Shown here piece by piece: positions 26,193 to 34,238 of a DNA stretch of 64,000 bases; the stretch's first letter is position 1; each line of letters begins with the position of its first letter. This stretch comes from Paenibacillus woosongensis (GTDB lineage: Bacteria; Bacillota; Bacilli; Paenibacillales; Paenibacillaceae). The position numbers were made by a program, and so were the translations under genes. The DNA lies in contig NZ_WNZW01000001.1 of assembly GCF_009725165.1 (NCBI RefSeq), positions 1-64,000 of the forward strand, in the 5' to 3' direction. The notes under the pieces are model-generated. The model saw only the letters and a list, made by a program, of their open reading frames with translations, searched no databases and was not told the DNA's origin.

Positions 26193-27193
26193 TCTACCAC
26201 TCGCTTCCCGCTGATTTCCTGTGCTATGCTCTCCGTCAGTCGACTCTGAATTGCTGTTCTGGCCTGCCTTACCGCATTCTTGATCGCTTCGCCATCAGAG
26301 GATCCATGCCCCTTAACCACAAGTCCGCTGAGACCAAGGAGCGGAGCTCCGCCGTGTTCCTTATAGTCGAGCGTCTTCTTCATTCCCCGGAGAGAAGGCA
26401 TTAACATGGCAGCCGCCAGTTTGTTCTTCAGCGATTTGGAGAACTCCTGCTTCAAAATCGAGAATATCGTACCCGCCGTGCCTTCCAGCGATTTCAGCAA
26501 AATATTGCCCGCGAACCCGTCGCAAACCAGCACATCGCAAGCACCCGTCAGAATATCGCGAGCCTCTACATTGCCTACGAAATGAATTGGAAGCTCCTGA
26601 ATGAGCGGATAAGCCGCCTTCGTCAGCTCATTGCCCTTCATTTCCTCTGTGCCGACATTCAGGAGGCCGACGCGCGGACGGCTGATGCCATGCACCTTCT
26701 CCCGGTAAATGCTGCCCATTAGCGCGTACTGAGCCAGATGCTCCGGCTTCGCATCCATGTTGGCGCCCAGATCAAGCGCCAGCACCCCCCGCTCGTCCAC
26801 CGTCGGAATCATCGGAGCCAGCGCTGGGCGTTCGATTCCATTCATCCGTCCTACAACGAGCAGACCCGTCGTCATCAGCGCGCCCGTGTTGCCAGCGGAG
26901 ATCATCGCTTCGGCTTCGCCTTCGCGCACAAGCCGGCCCGCCACGACCATAGAGGCGTCTTTCTTGCGGCGCACCGCGCGCACAGGCTCATCATCCGCCT
27001 CAATGACCTCTGAAGCGTGATGAATCTTCAAATTGGCAGGCACAGCCGAATCTTTCAGCAGCGGTTCGAGCCGCGCCTGGTCACCGACGAGAATAATTTC
27101 GATATCATTCCATTCCTTGGCCGCGGCCAGGGCACCTTCGAGCGTGCTCTTCGGCGCGTGGTCTCCACCCATGGCATCAATGGCGATTCTCAT
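26189..27193 (-). CDS. plsX: Phosphate acyltransferase PlsX
   Basis: PlsX converts acyl-ACP to acyl-phosphate for phospholipid synthesis. The 334-aa protein begins RIAIDAMGGDHAP, and contains SAGNTGALM and CDGFAGNILLKSLEGT, as in the family. It overlaps fapR by 17 bases at its start and fabH by four bases at its end. Confidence 0.96.
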   Translation of the reverse strand: MRIAIDAMGGDHAPKSTLEGALAAAKEWNDIEIILVGDQARLEPLLKDSAVPANLKIHHASEVIEADDEPVRAVRRKKDASMVVAGRLVREGEAEAMISAGNTGALMTTGLLVVGRMNGIERPALAPMIPTVDERGVLALDLGANMDAKPEHLAQYALMGSIYREKVHGISRPRVGLLNVGTEEMKGNELTKAAYPLIQELPIHFVGNVEARDILTGACDVLVCDGFAGNILLKSLEGTAGTIFSILKQEFSKSLKNKLAAAMLMPSLRGMKKTLDYKEHGGAPLLGLSGLVVKGHGSSDGEAIKNAVRQARTAIQSRLTESIAQEISGKRVVE

Positions 27194-27791
27194 GCTGACT
27201 TCCTCCTTCGTTATTGTCCTCTACCGCGGAGCGGTAAATGACGAAGTTCCCTTGGAACACCATCTCTTCGCCAACGTAGGTGAACACTTCGACCTTGGCC
27301 TTGCCCTTGTTGCCGGAAACTGGACGAACATATGCTTTTGCGATGCACTTCTCGCCCAAATGAACCGGACGGATAAACCGGATATCCGCCGAGAACGTGA
27401 GCGCAATCTCATCGTTAATGACCGCTACGGCCAATGAGTTGGCTTGCGCAAAAATATGATGCCCCCGCGCGATGCCCGTCCGTGAAAAGACATGTTCCTT
27501 GCTTATTTCAAAAATAGATATTCCGCTCTTATCCAACTGTAAATCGACGATTTCACCAATAACCTCATGCAGCGGCAATGAACGCACCTGGTCATAGGAT
27601 CGTTCCGCCATCAGCTTCATCCGCTCGCGCAGCTCAGGAATACCGAGCTCCATCCGGTCGAGCCGGATCGTCTGGATGCTCACCTTCAGCTGCCGGGTCA
27701 GCTCCTGATCTGTGACAAAAGGATTCTCTTCGATCAGTTTGACGAGCTGCTGCTGCCTCGCCCTCTTGGGCAAACGTTCGATGGGTAACAC
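27177..27791 (-). CDS. fapR: Fatty acid and phospholipid synthesis repressor FapR
   Basis: FapR represses the fap regulon until malonyl-CoA binds. The 204-aa protein has an N-terminal helix-turn-helix (KRARQQQLVKLIEENPFVTDQ then LKVSIQTIRLDRMELGIPELR). The C-terminal hot-dog malonyl-CoA sensor domain contains ARGHHIFAQANSLAVAVI. A near-perfect FapR operator lies 47 bp upstream of the start, consistent with autoregulation of the whole fapR-plsX-fabH-fabD-fabG cluster. Confidence 0.95.
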   Translation of the reverse strand: MLPIERLPKRARQQQLVKLIEENPFVTDQELTRQLKVSIQTIRLDRMELGIPELRERMKLMAERSYDQVRSLPLHEVIGEIVDLQLDKSGISIFEISKEHVFSRTGIARGHHIFAQANSLAVAVINDEIALTFSADIRFIRPVHLGEKCIAKAYVRPVSGNKGKAKVEVFTYVGEEMVFQGNFVIYRSAVEDNNEGGSQHENRH

Positions 27792-27837
27792 CCCCGAGTG
27801 ATCACTTTATTTATTATGTAAAACGAACCTCTTCGGT

Positions 27838-27854
27838 TTAGAACCTGGTACTAA
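27838..27854. promoter_or_regulatory. FapR operator upstream of fapR
   Basis: TTAGAACCTGGTACTAA matches the known 17-bp FapR palindrome (TTAGTACCTGGTACTAA-like) with one difference. A minus-10-like TATACT follows on the plus-coordinate side near 27861-27866, read on the minus strand, so the operator lies at or just beyond the transcription start. This is the classic arrangement for FapR repression. Confidence 0.85.
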
Positions 27855-27930
27855 GATAGAGTATAAAACATCTCCCTGCAAAAATAAAGAGATTTCATAA
27901 TCCGTCCTGCAATTTCCATATAGAGCAATA

Positions 27931-27958
27931 AAAAACAGCACTCCGTGGAGTGCTGTTT
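27931..27958 (-). terminator. Terminator after rpmF
   Basis: AAACAGCACTCC (27933-27944) and GGAGTGCTGTTT (27947-27958) form a 12-bp perfect stem; the minus strand continues TTTATTGC. It separates the yceD-rpmF unit from the fap cluster. Confidence 0.88.
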
Positions 27959-27976
27959 AGGAGATATTATCTGGAA

Positions 27977-28150
27977 TTAACCTTTGATAACTTCTCTTGC
28001 TTTGTATGTTCCGCATACTTTACATACGTGGTGAGCAAGCTTCAATTCTCCGCATTGTTCACATTTTACCATGCCCGGCACAGCCAATTTGAAATGCGTG
28101 CGGCGTTTGTCGCGGCGCGTCTTGGACGTTCTCCGTTGAGGTACTGCCAT
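27977..28150 (-). CDS. rpmF: 50S ribosomal protein L32
   Basis: The 57-aa protein starts [20 protein letters not shown] and carries an intact zinc ribbon (CEQCGELK and CKVCGTYK). It is therefore the zinc-binding form of L32. AAGGAGGTG lies upstream of ATG 28150. Always paired with the DUF177 gene, as here. Confidence 0.97.
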   Translation of the reverse strand: MAVPQRRTSKTRRDKRRTHFKLAVPGMVKCEQCGELKLAHHVCKVCGTYKAREVIKG

Positions 28151-28202
28151 GGTTCCCACCTCCTTAATGAAGTCAACCTTATTACGGTGTCACATTGTAA
28201 TC

Positions 28203-28721
28203 TCATTTTTTGAAAAAGTCACCTAGCGCTGCCAGCCGCGGATCGATCCGCTCGTTCTTGCAGCCGCAATCCCGTTCGTTCAAGTCCGTTCCGCAGCTGG
28301 GACAAAGTCCCTTGCAGTCTTCCTTGCAAACGGCAGCATATGGAAGATTGAGAAGCAAAGCCTCTTCAATATATGGATTCAAATCCACCTGATCATCGGC
28401 AATCAGCCGAATGTCATCCTCTTCTTCATTCTGCCCTTCTTCTACGGGGGTGTCAATGCGTTTGAAGGTTTCCTCAAATTCGATATCGACTTTATGCTTC
28501 AAAGGCTTAAGGCAGCGGGAGCAGGACATGTCCATTTCCGCGGACAGTGTGCCTGTCACCTCAACTACGTTCCCTTCCGCGTACACAGCTGTCAAGTCGC
28601 ATGCAAGCGGACTCATGCCGTGAATGTCATTACGCCCTTTGACGACATGACTCATATCCAGAGCATCATGCAGCTGCTTCGGCCCGTCGTGAGAGGCCAT
28701 CTGGCGAAATCTAAAATCCAT
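28203..28721 (-). CDS. DUF177/YceD family protein
   Basis: The start ATG 28721 has GGAGTGA upstream and gives a 172-aa protein beginning MDFRFRQMASHDGP. It holds a first CxxC in MSCSRCLKPL and a second cluster CKEDCKGLCPSCGTDL, the typical YceD pattern. YceD homologues are co-transcribed with rpmF; a role in 23S rRNA or ribosome maturation is proposed. This is the ylbN position of B. subtilis. Confidence 0.92.
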   Translation of the reverse strand: MDFRFRQMASHDGPKQLHDALDMSHVVKGRNDIHGMSPLACDLTAVYAEGNVVEVTGTLSAEMDMSCSRCLKPLKHKVDIEFEETFKRIDTPVEEGQNEEEDDIRLIADDQVDLNPYIEEALLLNLPYAAVCKEDCKGLCPSCGTDLNERDCGCKNERIDPRLAALGDFFKK

Positions 28722-29011
28722 GAGTATCACTCCAAACAAACAAAAATTATTATACCGATTTTAAGTAAGTTTTGTCAACAGCAAAGCGGGAAACAATAGC
28801 TGCCGTATCATTAATATTACACATACCCGCACAAAACGTCCATGCACATGCTGCCAGAAACGCAAATCGCATTTTTTAGCGGCCGTTATCAGCCGTTCAT
28901 AACGAAATTATCCGGCGGAGCAAAAGCCAAAAAGCTCTATATTTTCTTCAAAATGCCCAGGCGAACATGGTATAGTCATAAATGATAAGCCTGTAAAGGT
29001 GGTATGCGGCA

Positions 29012-30271
29012 TTGAACGTCGTTGGATTAATTGTTGAATACAACCCGTTTCACAACGGGCACGCCTATCATATGGCTGAGGCGAAGCGGCTTGCCGAAGC
29101 GGAGGCGGTCGTCGCCGTTATGAGCGGCGACTTCCTGCAGCGGGGCGAGCCCGCGATCGTAAGCAAGTGGGCGCGCGCTGAAATGGCGCTGCATGCCGGC
29201 GCCGACCTCGTGCTGGAGCTGCCGGTCGCCTATGCGGCCCAACCTGCCGAGTGGTTCGCGCACGGCGCCGCAGCGCTGCTGGATGCGACGGGCATCGTAT
29301 CGCATCTGTGCTTCGGCAGCGAGGCGGGCACGCTCGCCGAGCTGCAGCCGCTCGCCCGCCAGCTTGCGGGCGAGAGCGGCGCGCTCAAGGCGGCGATCGC
29401 GGAGGAGCTCGCCACCGGTGCGAGCTACCCCGCGGCTTACGCCGCCGCTGCCGCGCGCAGCGTGGCCGCCCCGCCGGGGGGCGGCCCTGGCTCCGCTGCC
29501 AGCGCAGCTGCAGCGCGAGCGCTGCTGGAGCAGCCCAACAACAGCCTTGGGCTGCACTACCTCATCGCGCTGCAGCGGCTCGGCAGCGCGATCGCGCCGC
29601 TCACGGTGCGGCGCGAGGGCGCCGGCTACCGCGACGCCGTACCCGGCTCCGCGAGCATCGCCAGCGCCACCGCCATACGCGGGCTCATTGCGGGGGAAGG
29701 CGGCCTTAGCGCTGCCACTCCTTACATCCCGCCCTATACGGCGGAAATTCTCGCCCGGGAATTCCGCTCCGGGCGGGGCCCTGTCACTTGGGAGAGCTTC
29801 GCCGCTCCCTTGTTTCATCGCCTGCTGACGAGCTCACGGGAGACGCTGGCTGAGCACCATGAAGTGACCGAGGGCCTGGAATTCCGCATCAAAAAATGGC
29901 TTCCCCAGCTTAACCAGCTGACCGTTGATGAGCTTCTGGAGAAGCTCAAGACCAAAAGGTATACGTACACAAAACTGCAGCGAATGCTGCTCCATATTTT
30001 GCTGCAGCACGGCAAGCTTGCGATGGCGCCGGAGGCGCTGGCCCAAGGCCCGGGCTATTTACGAGTACTTGCCTTCAGCAGAAAAGGCCGCGAGCTGCTC
30101 AAACAAATGAAGGCCAGCGCATCCCTGCCTATCGTAACCAGGGCCGCCGCCTTTTCCCATCCTGGCCTGGAGCTCGACATTCAAGCTGCAGCAGCATATG
30201 CGAACGCCATGCCTAACCGGAATGATTCCGAAATATTCCGGGACTTCCGCCAGCCGCCGATCACGATCTAG
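29012..30271 (+). CDS. tmcAL: tRNA(Met) cytidine acetate ligase (YlbM)
   Basis: TmcAL makes N4-acetylcytidine in the wobble position of elongator tRNA-Met from acetate and ATP. A TTG start at 29012 is preceded by AAAGGTGG. The nucleotidyltransferase-like N-terminus reads GLIVEYNPFHNGHAYHM (HxGH-type motif) with SGDFLQRGEPAIVSKWARAE and a GADLVLELPV motif. FGSE and the C-terminal tRNA-binding half follow. The middle section is unusually GC- and Ala-rich. It is transcribed opposite to its neighbours. Confidence 0.93.
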   Translation: MNVVGLIVEYNPFHNGHAYHMAEAKRLAEAEAVVAVMSGDFLQRGEPAIVSKWARAEMALHAGADLVLELPVAYAAQPAEWFAHGAAALLDATGIVSHLCFGSEAGTLAELQPLARQLAGESGALKAAIAEELATGASYPAAYAAAAARSVAAPPGGGPGSAASAAAARALLEQPNNSLGLHYLIALQRLGSAIAPLTVRREGAGYRDAVPGSASIASATAIRGLIAGEGGLSAATPYIPPYTAEILAREFRSGRGPVTWESFAAPLFHRLLTSSRETLAEHHEVTEGLEFRIKKWLPQLNQLTVDELLEKLKTKRYTYTKLQRMLLHILLQHGKLAMAPEALAQGPGYLRVLAFSRKGRELLKQMKASASLPIVTRAAAFSHPGLELDIQAAAAYANAMPNRNDSEIFRDFRQPPITI

Positions 30272-31309
30272 CTACGTGCCCGGCGGCGTTTTTGCGGGCA
30301 AATCCTGCAAATACCGCAGCGCATCCTGAACATGCTTGACCGGGACCAGCTTCATCGACGTGCCGATTTCATCCGCCTTAGCCTTGGCATCCTTATAATT
30401 CGCTTCCGGCACAAAAAATATTTCCGCCTTCTCCCGGTGAGAGGCGACGATCTTGAACTGCACCCCGCCGATCGAGCCGATTGTCCCGTCCTCGGCAATC
30501 GTTCCGGTTCCAGCGACCCGGTACCCTTTGCTAAGATCGCCCGGGGTCAGCTGGTTATATATTTCGAGCGTAAACATGAGCCCCGCAGATGGGCCGCCGA
30601 TCCGGGTGTCGGCAAATTTGACTTCCTTGCTCTTATCCGCAGGCATGACCTTGCGGACCTCGCCAACGCTCACGCCGAGACCGGCCTTGGGCAGCGCCTC
30701 ATCCTGCCCGATTTCGACGAGTTCCACCAGCTGGCGGATTTCTTTGCCCCCGCGGCTCAGCACGACCTCTGCCTGATCGCCTGCTTTCTTGCCCTGAAGC
30801 AGCGCCGGGAGATCCTCAAACCGCTTTACCTTATGCCCCTCAAGCTCGGAAATAATATCCCCGGATTGAAAATCCCCCTTCGGAGCAAATGTCTTGGACA
30901 ATCCCACGACGAACACGTACTCAGGCACGATTTCATATTTTACGTTCGCCAAATTGTAGGCCGCCATAATGGCATTCGATTGCGAATTGCTCATATAGAA
31001 CTGCTGCTGCGTTGCATACTCCTTTTCGTTGCGGTCCGGCTCTTTGCGTACGACCTCAGCGTGGGCTTGAAACTGCGAGGTTGCCAGCATCGCCAGATTA
31101 GCATAACTTACGGATACGGTCGTCAGCATGAACGCCCCCTTCTCCTCCGGATCCCCGGACGGGATCGTTACCATCGGCTTGATTTCCTCCGCTGTGCCAG
31201 GCTGATTGATCATATATGGCGTAGGCATATAAACAACCACATACACCACAATGGCAAGCGTAATCAGGTATAACCCCGCTTTTATGACTGCTGATCTGGA
31301 TTGACGCAT
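30272..31309 (-). CDS. ylbL: PDZ/Lon-type membrane protease (YlbL/DdcP)
   Basis: This 345-aa protein has one N-terminal transmembrane helix (about residues 10-28). A PDZ domain (about 115-200, with SGDIISELEGHKVKRFEDL) and a C-terminal Lon-type protease domain follow. The Ser-Lys dyad is visible in RIGGPSAGLMFTLEIY (Ser) and GGVQFKIVASHR (Lys). In B. subtilis, YlbL (DdcP) helps clear the DNA-damage checkpoint inhibitor. It converges with tmcAL, ending on the next base. Confidence 0.92.
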   Translation of the reverse strand: MRQSRSAVIKAGLYLITLAIVVYVVVYMPTPYMINQPGTAEEIKPMVTIPSGDPEEKGAFMLTTVSVSYANLAMLATSQFQAHAEVVRKEPDRNEKEYATQQQFYMSNSQSNAIMAAYNLANVKYEIVPEYVFVVGLSKTFAPKGDFQSGDIISELEGHKVKRFEDLPALLQGKKAGDQAEVVLSRGGKEIRQLVELVEIGQDEALPKAGLGVSVGEVRKVMPADKSKEVKFADTRIGGPSAGLMFTLEIYNQLTPGDLSKGYRVAGTGTIAEDGTIGSIGGVQFKIVASHREKAEIFFVPEANYKDAKAKADEIGTSMKLVPVKHVQDALRYLQDLPAKTPPGT

Positions 31310-31422
31310 CTCTTTGCTCCCTCTCTTTTCACCAAGCGGTGTAACTGATGGTCTTTCAACGGACAGACGAGCATAGACATGTACTAGCCTTTCATATGCT
31401 CATAAAGAGGTGAATTCGCCCG

Positions 31423-32676
31423 ATGAATCACGAAAGTTCTCGAAACGGCGGCTTGCTCTCTACGATTCTGCTGGGAATGACCGCCGTCCTGCTAGTTATT
31501 TGCATTATTTATGCTCCTAGCCAAGCTTTTGAAGCTTCGAGTCAAGGACTCGCTCTTTGGTGGAGAATCGTCTTTCCCGCCTTGCTGCCTTTTCTCGTGC
31601 TTTCTCAGATCCTCATGGCAACGGGATACGCCCACGGGCTCGGCTCATTTATCGATCCGGTCACCCGCCGGATCCTCGGCCTGCCGGGCACGCTGGGCTG
31701 GGTGCTTCCTCTTGGCATGACTGCGGGGTTTCCTGCAGCCGCGGAAGCAGCCGCAGCTTTATATAAACAAGGCAAGATCACCGCACATGAAGCGGAGAAA
31801 TTGGCGAGTTTTTCGCATTACTGCAGTCCCGTGCTCATCGTCATCGTCGTCGGCACCGCTTATATGAAGCAGCCTGAACTGGGGCTGTTTCTGCTCGGCA
31901 TACACTGGGCATCGGGCCTAAGCGCCGCAGTCACCATGAACTGGCTCTCCTTTGGCCTTAAGCGCAAGCAATCAGACACTGGCCCGGCGGATTCACATCA
32001 AACGGGAAGCGGTTCGGCTGAATCGCGGTGGAAGCTCGCTATACGCCAAATTGAAGAAGCGCGGCGCGAAGACGGCCGCAGCTTCGGCAAGCTTCTTGGC
32101 GATTCTGTTGGCTCGTCCGTGCAAACATTGATGGCGACGGGCGGATATATGCTCATTTTTGCCGTCATCATACAAATCGCTTCCTCTTGGCTGGCGCCGC
32201 TCCTATCGCCATCCCTGACAGCCAAGCCGATCGCCGCCCTGCTTGAAGTGCATCTTGGATCGTACGCTTTAGTCACGACCGGCTTATCCTCTCCTCTGCC
32301 GGCAGCCCTTACAGGCGCCTTGCTCGGCTGGAGCGGACTAAGCGCCTACTTGCAGGCACGAGCAGCGCTGAAGCCGACCGGGCTTAGCGGCGTTTTTTTT
32401 CTGATCAACCGCATCATTCACGGCATGTATGCTTATGTATTAACCCTCTTGCTTTGGAAGCCGTTCGCTGCGATGATGCCGCTGTCCTTCCCTGCCAACG
32501 GCAGCCTGAACGGAACCGCAGCATGGGTACCGGGCGAAGGCCTGCCGCTGATGAAATGGAGAATCTTCTCCAGCGTCGTCTCCTGGCAGCTGTGCATGCT
32601 CGGACTGCTGATCATGCTCGTTTTGTTTGCCGCTTTTCTATGGTCAAGGCATTTCAGGACAAAACGCACTTCCTGA
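31423..32676 (+). CDS. ylbJ: Sporulation integral membrane protein YlbJ
   Basis: The 417-aa multi-pass membrane protein has two nucleoside-recognition (gate)-type segments. The first includes LWWRIVFPALLPFLVLSQI and the second VQTLMATGGYMLIFAVIIQ. Both halves of the family's inverted topology are present, with a polar loop around residues 180-225. YlbJ is a sigma-E-dependent spore protein in B. subtilis needed for spore cortex formation. It sits between ylbL and coaD as in Bacillus, supporting an endospore-forming host. Confidence 0.9.
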   Translation: MNHESSRNGGLLSTILLGMTAVLLVICIIYAPSQAFEASSQGLALWWRIVFPALLPFLVLSQILMATGYAHGLGSFIDPVTRRILGLPGTLGWVLPLGMTAGFPAAAEAAAALYKQGKITAHEAEKLASFSHYCSPVLIVIVVGTAYMKQPELGLFLLGIHWASGLSAAVTMNWLSFGLKRKQSDTGPADSHQTGSGSAESRWKLAIRQIEEARREDGRSFGKLLGDSVGSSVQTLMATGGYMLIFAVIIQIASSWLAPLLSPSLTAKPIAALLEVHLGSYALVTTGLSSPLPAALTGALLGWSGLSAYLQARAALKPTGLSGVFFLINRIIHGMYAYVLTLLLWKPFAAMMPLSFPANGSLNGTAAWVPGEGLPLMKWRIFSSVVSWQLCMLGLLIMLVLFAAFLWSRHFRTKRTS

Positions 32677-32717
32677 CAAGACCTTACCGCTGGCACGGAA
32701 GCTGGCCTCCAGAAAAT

Positions 32718-33230
32718 TCATGCTTTAGCAGGCTTGGACTGAAACTTAGTCTTGAGCGCCTCTTCAACTACCCGCGGCACGAGGTCTGACACATCTCCTT
32801 GAAAGGCAGCGATTTCTTTGACAACACTGGAGCTTAAGTAGGAATATTTGGGATTGGTCATCATAAATATTGTCTCTACCTGGCTGTTCAGCTTGTGGTT
32901 GGTCGATGCCAGCTGCAGCTCATATTCAAAGTCCGTAACCGATCTAATGCCGCGTACGATGACATGGGCTTGCTTGTAGTCCATATAGTTGACGAGCAGA
33001 TCCCGGAAGCTGTCGATTTCCACGTTGGGCACATGCTGCGTCGCCTTTAGAAGAAGCTCTTTTCTCTCCTCGACCGTAAATAGAGGATTTTTGCTTGTAT
33101 TGTTCAGTACGGCCACAATCAGCCTGTCGAACTGGCGGGCGGCACGCTGAATAATATCCATATGCCCTTTCGTTACCGGATCGAAGCTGCCAGGGTAGAC
33201 CGCGATCCGAAGCTCATGTTGTTTCTCCAT
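32718..33230 (-). CDS. coaD: Phosphopantetheine adenylyltransferase
   Basis: CoaD makes dephospho-CoA from 4'-phosphopantetheine and ATP. The 170-aa chain has [20 protein letters not shown] (the HxGH-type nucleotidylyltransferase motif), [13 protein letters not shown] and the late [11 protein letters not shown] motif. It overlaps rsmD by 17 bases, as in many Bacillales. Confidence 0.96.
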   Translation of the reverse strand: MEKQHELRIAVYPGSFDPVTKGHMDIIQRAARQFDRLIVAVLNNTSKNPLFTVEERKELLLKATQHVPNVEIDSFRDLLVNYMDYKQAHVIVRGIRSVTDFEYELQLASTNHKLNSQVETIFMMTNPKYSYLSSSVVKEIAAFQGDVSDLVPRVVEEALKTKFQSKPAKA

Positions 33231-33831
33231 GGTGATGCTGCTCCTCCTTCTCCATCAAATCCGATTCCGCCCTGTTATCTTTATCATAGACGTAAATCGT
33301 AATTCCCGTCTCTCCATAATCTGTTTTGCGAATCGTTCTAAAATGGCCGAAATGATCCTGATATTCGAAGGAAGATTCGTACTCGAGTACGAGGATCGCC
33401 TGATCCTCCAGCAAGTTGAGCTCGTCCATTCGCTCCATCAGCTTGTCCCCATGCTTCAACCGATACGGCGGATCGAGGAAGACAAGATCAAAAGACGCCC
33501 CCCGTTTGGCCAGCGTCTTAAGTGCTCTTTCCGCGTCATTCTTGTACACTTCCGCCTGCTCAGCGAGGCCCGCGGCCCTTAAGTTTGCTTTTACCGTTTC
33601 TACGCTTTTGTAGTCCAAATCCACGAAGATTGCTCTATCCATGCCTCGGCTCAAGGCCTCGATTCCCAGCCCGCCTGTGCCGGCGAATAAATCAAGCACA
33701 GTGCCGCCCTCGAAATAAGGGCCAATCATGCTGAATAGAGCCTCCTTGACCTTATCTGTGGTTGGTCTAGTGCTCATGCCGGGAACAGCCTTTAGCGGCC
33801 TGCCCTTCGCGCTTCCCGAAATTACTCTCAT
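33214..33831 (-). CDS. rsmD: 16S rRNA m2G966 methyltransferase RsmD
   Basis: The 205-aa protein starts [13 protein letters not shown]. It has the SAM-binding motif [19 protein letters not shown] and the catalytic FLDPPYRL. It methylates guanine 966 of 16S rRNA. AAGGTG precedes the ATG. An imperfect TGGTA/TACCA palindrome with a CGATATCG core lies 50-70 bp upstream (33879-33899), of unknown meaning. Confidence 0.94.
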   Translation of the reverse strand: MRVISGSAKGRPLKAVPGMSTRPTTDKVKEALFSMIGPYFEGGTVLDLFAGTGGLGIEALSRGMDRAIFVDLDYKSVETVKANLRAAGLAEQAEVYKNDAERALKTLAKRGASFDLVFLDPPYRLKHGDKLMERMDELNLLEDQAILVLEYESSFEYQDHFGHFRTIRKTDYGETGITIYVYDKDNRAESDLMEKEEQHHHGETT

Positions 33832-33979
33832 CGATATTCACACCTTATTCGGATTACCTGTTGCCCATGCTTTTTACATGGTATGTCGATATCGTACCAC
33901 AATCAATGGCAGATTGAAATTTGCAAAAGCACTGCTGCTATACCAGCCTGTTTTCTTGAAAGAAGACGGCAAAACTTTC

Positions 33980-34008
33980 TTAACATTTTTTTCATCCCCA
34001 GGTATAAA
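33980..34008 (+). promoter_or_regulatory. Sigma-A-like promoter for a putative small RNA
   Basis: TTAACA (33980-33985) and TATAAA (34003-34008) are separated by exactly 17 bp. Nothing protein-coding starts downstream on the plus strand, but a structured segment and a strong terminator do, so this promoter would drive an RNA of about 180 nt. Confidence 0.5.
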
Positions 34009-34014
34009 TAGAAC

Positions 34015-34195
34015 GAACCGGGACAAACTTTAAATATCGACATCACAAATGTCGTAGACAACCGCGGAGAAGACTTACGTTTCCCCATAAGCTCTTCGTC
34101 CGGTTTCTCCTCTCCCATGATGGGCGTCCCGCGAGGGGCGCCCGGACAAAAGCCTTTGTAGCGTAGAATTCTACGAGGGCTTTTGTCCTTTTTTT
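34015..34195 (+). ncRNA. Putative structured small RNA, about 180 nt
   Basis: Downstream of a well-spaced promoter, the plus strand can form a series of stems. CGACAT/ATGTCG encloses CACAA. ACCG/CGGT encloses a GAAGA/TCTTC stem. GGGCGTCCC and GGGGCGCCC (34122-34143) flank a GCGA (GNRA) tetraloop. A rho-independent terminator follows, GGACAAAAGCC/GGCTTTTGTCC (34144-34188), with seven Ts. There is no good ORF inside. I recognise no Rfam family. The integrated element uses the 3' part of this unit as its attachment site, just as phages use tRNA and tmRNA 3' ends, which supports it being a functional RNA gene. Confidence 0.45.
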
Positions 34196-34203
34196 GTGGA
34201 TTG
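34111..34203. repeat. Left attachment repeat (attL), 93 bp
   Basis: This 93-bp segment recurs at 48065-48157 with a single difference (T at 34157, C at 48111). It includes the GNRA hairpin and the terminator of the putative small RNA. The integrase gene and all phage-like genes lie between the two copies. After excision one copy would remain and the RNA gene would be unchanged. The exact crossover point inside the repeat is not known. Confidence 0.9.
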
Positions 34204-34224
34204 ATGACCAATTGATGACCAAAT
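34201..34224 (+). repeat. Tandem arm-site repeat beside attL
   Basis: TTGATGACCAA occurs twice in tandem here, and the same 24-bp arrangement occurs just after the integrase gene at 47938-47961. These are placed like integrase arm-type binding sites on the inner side of each attachment repeat. Confidence 0.7.
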
Positions 34225-34238
34225 TTCATAGCGAAGTC

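Noticed and set aside
29027-29818. Minus-strand open frame over tmcAL
   Set aside because: The region is very GC-rich, which opens all frames; only the tmcAL frame has family motifs.
30332-31273. Plus-strand open frame of 313 codons opposite ylbL
   Set aside because: The minus strand encodes a protease with intact catalytic residues; the plus product has no motif and shadow-type composition.
33903-34229. Minus-strand ORF of 108 codons across the small-RNA/attL interval
   Set aside because: No ribosome site, Cys/Phe-rich unlikely composition, and part of it is the attachment repeat and terminator stem read as protein.
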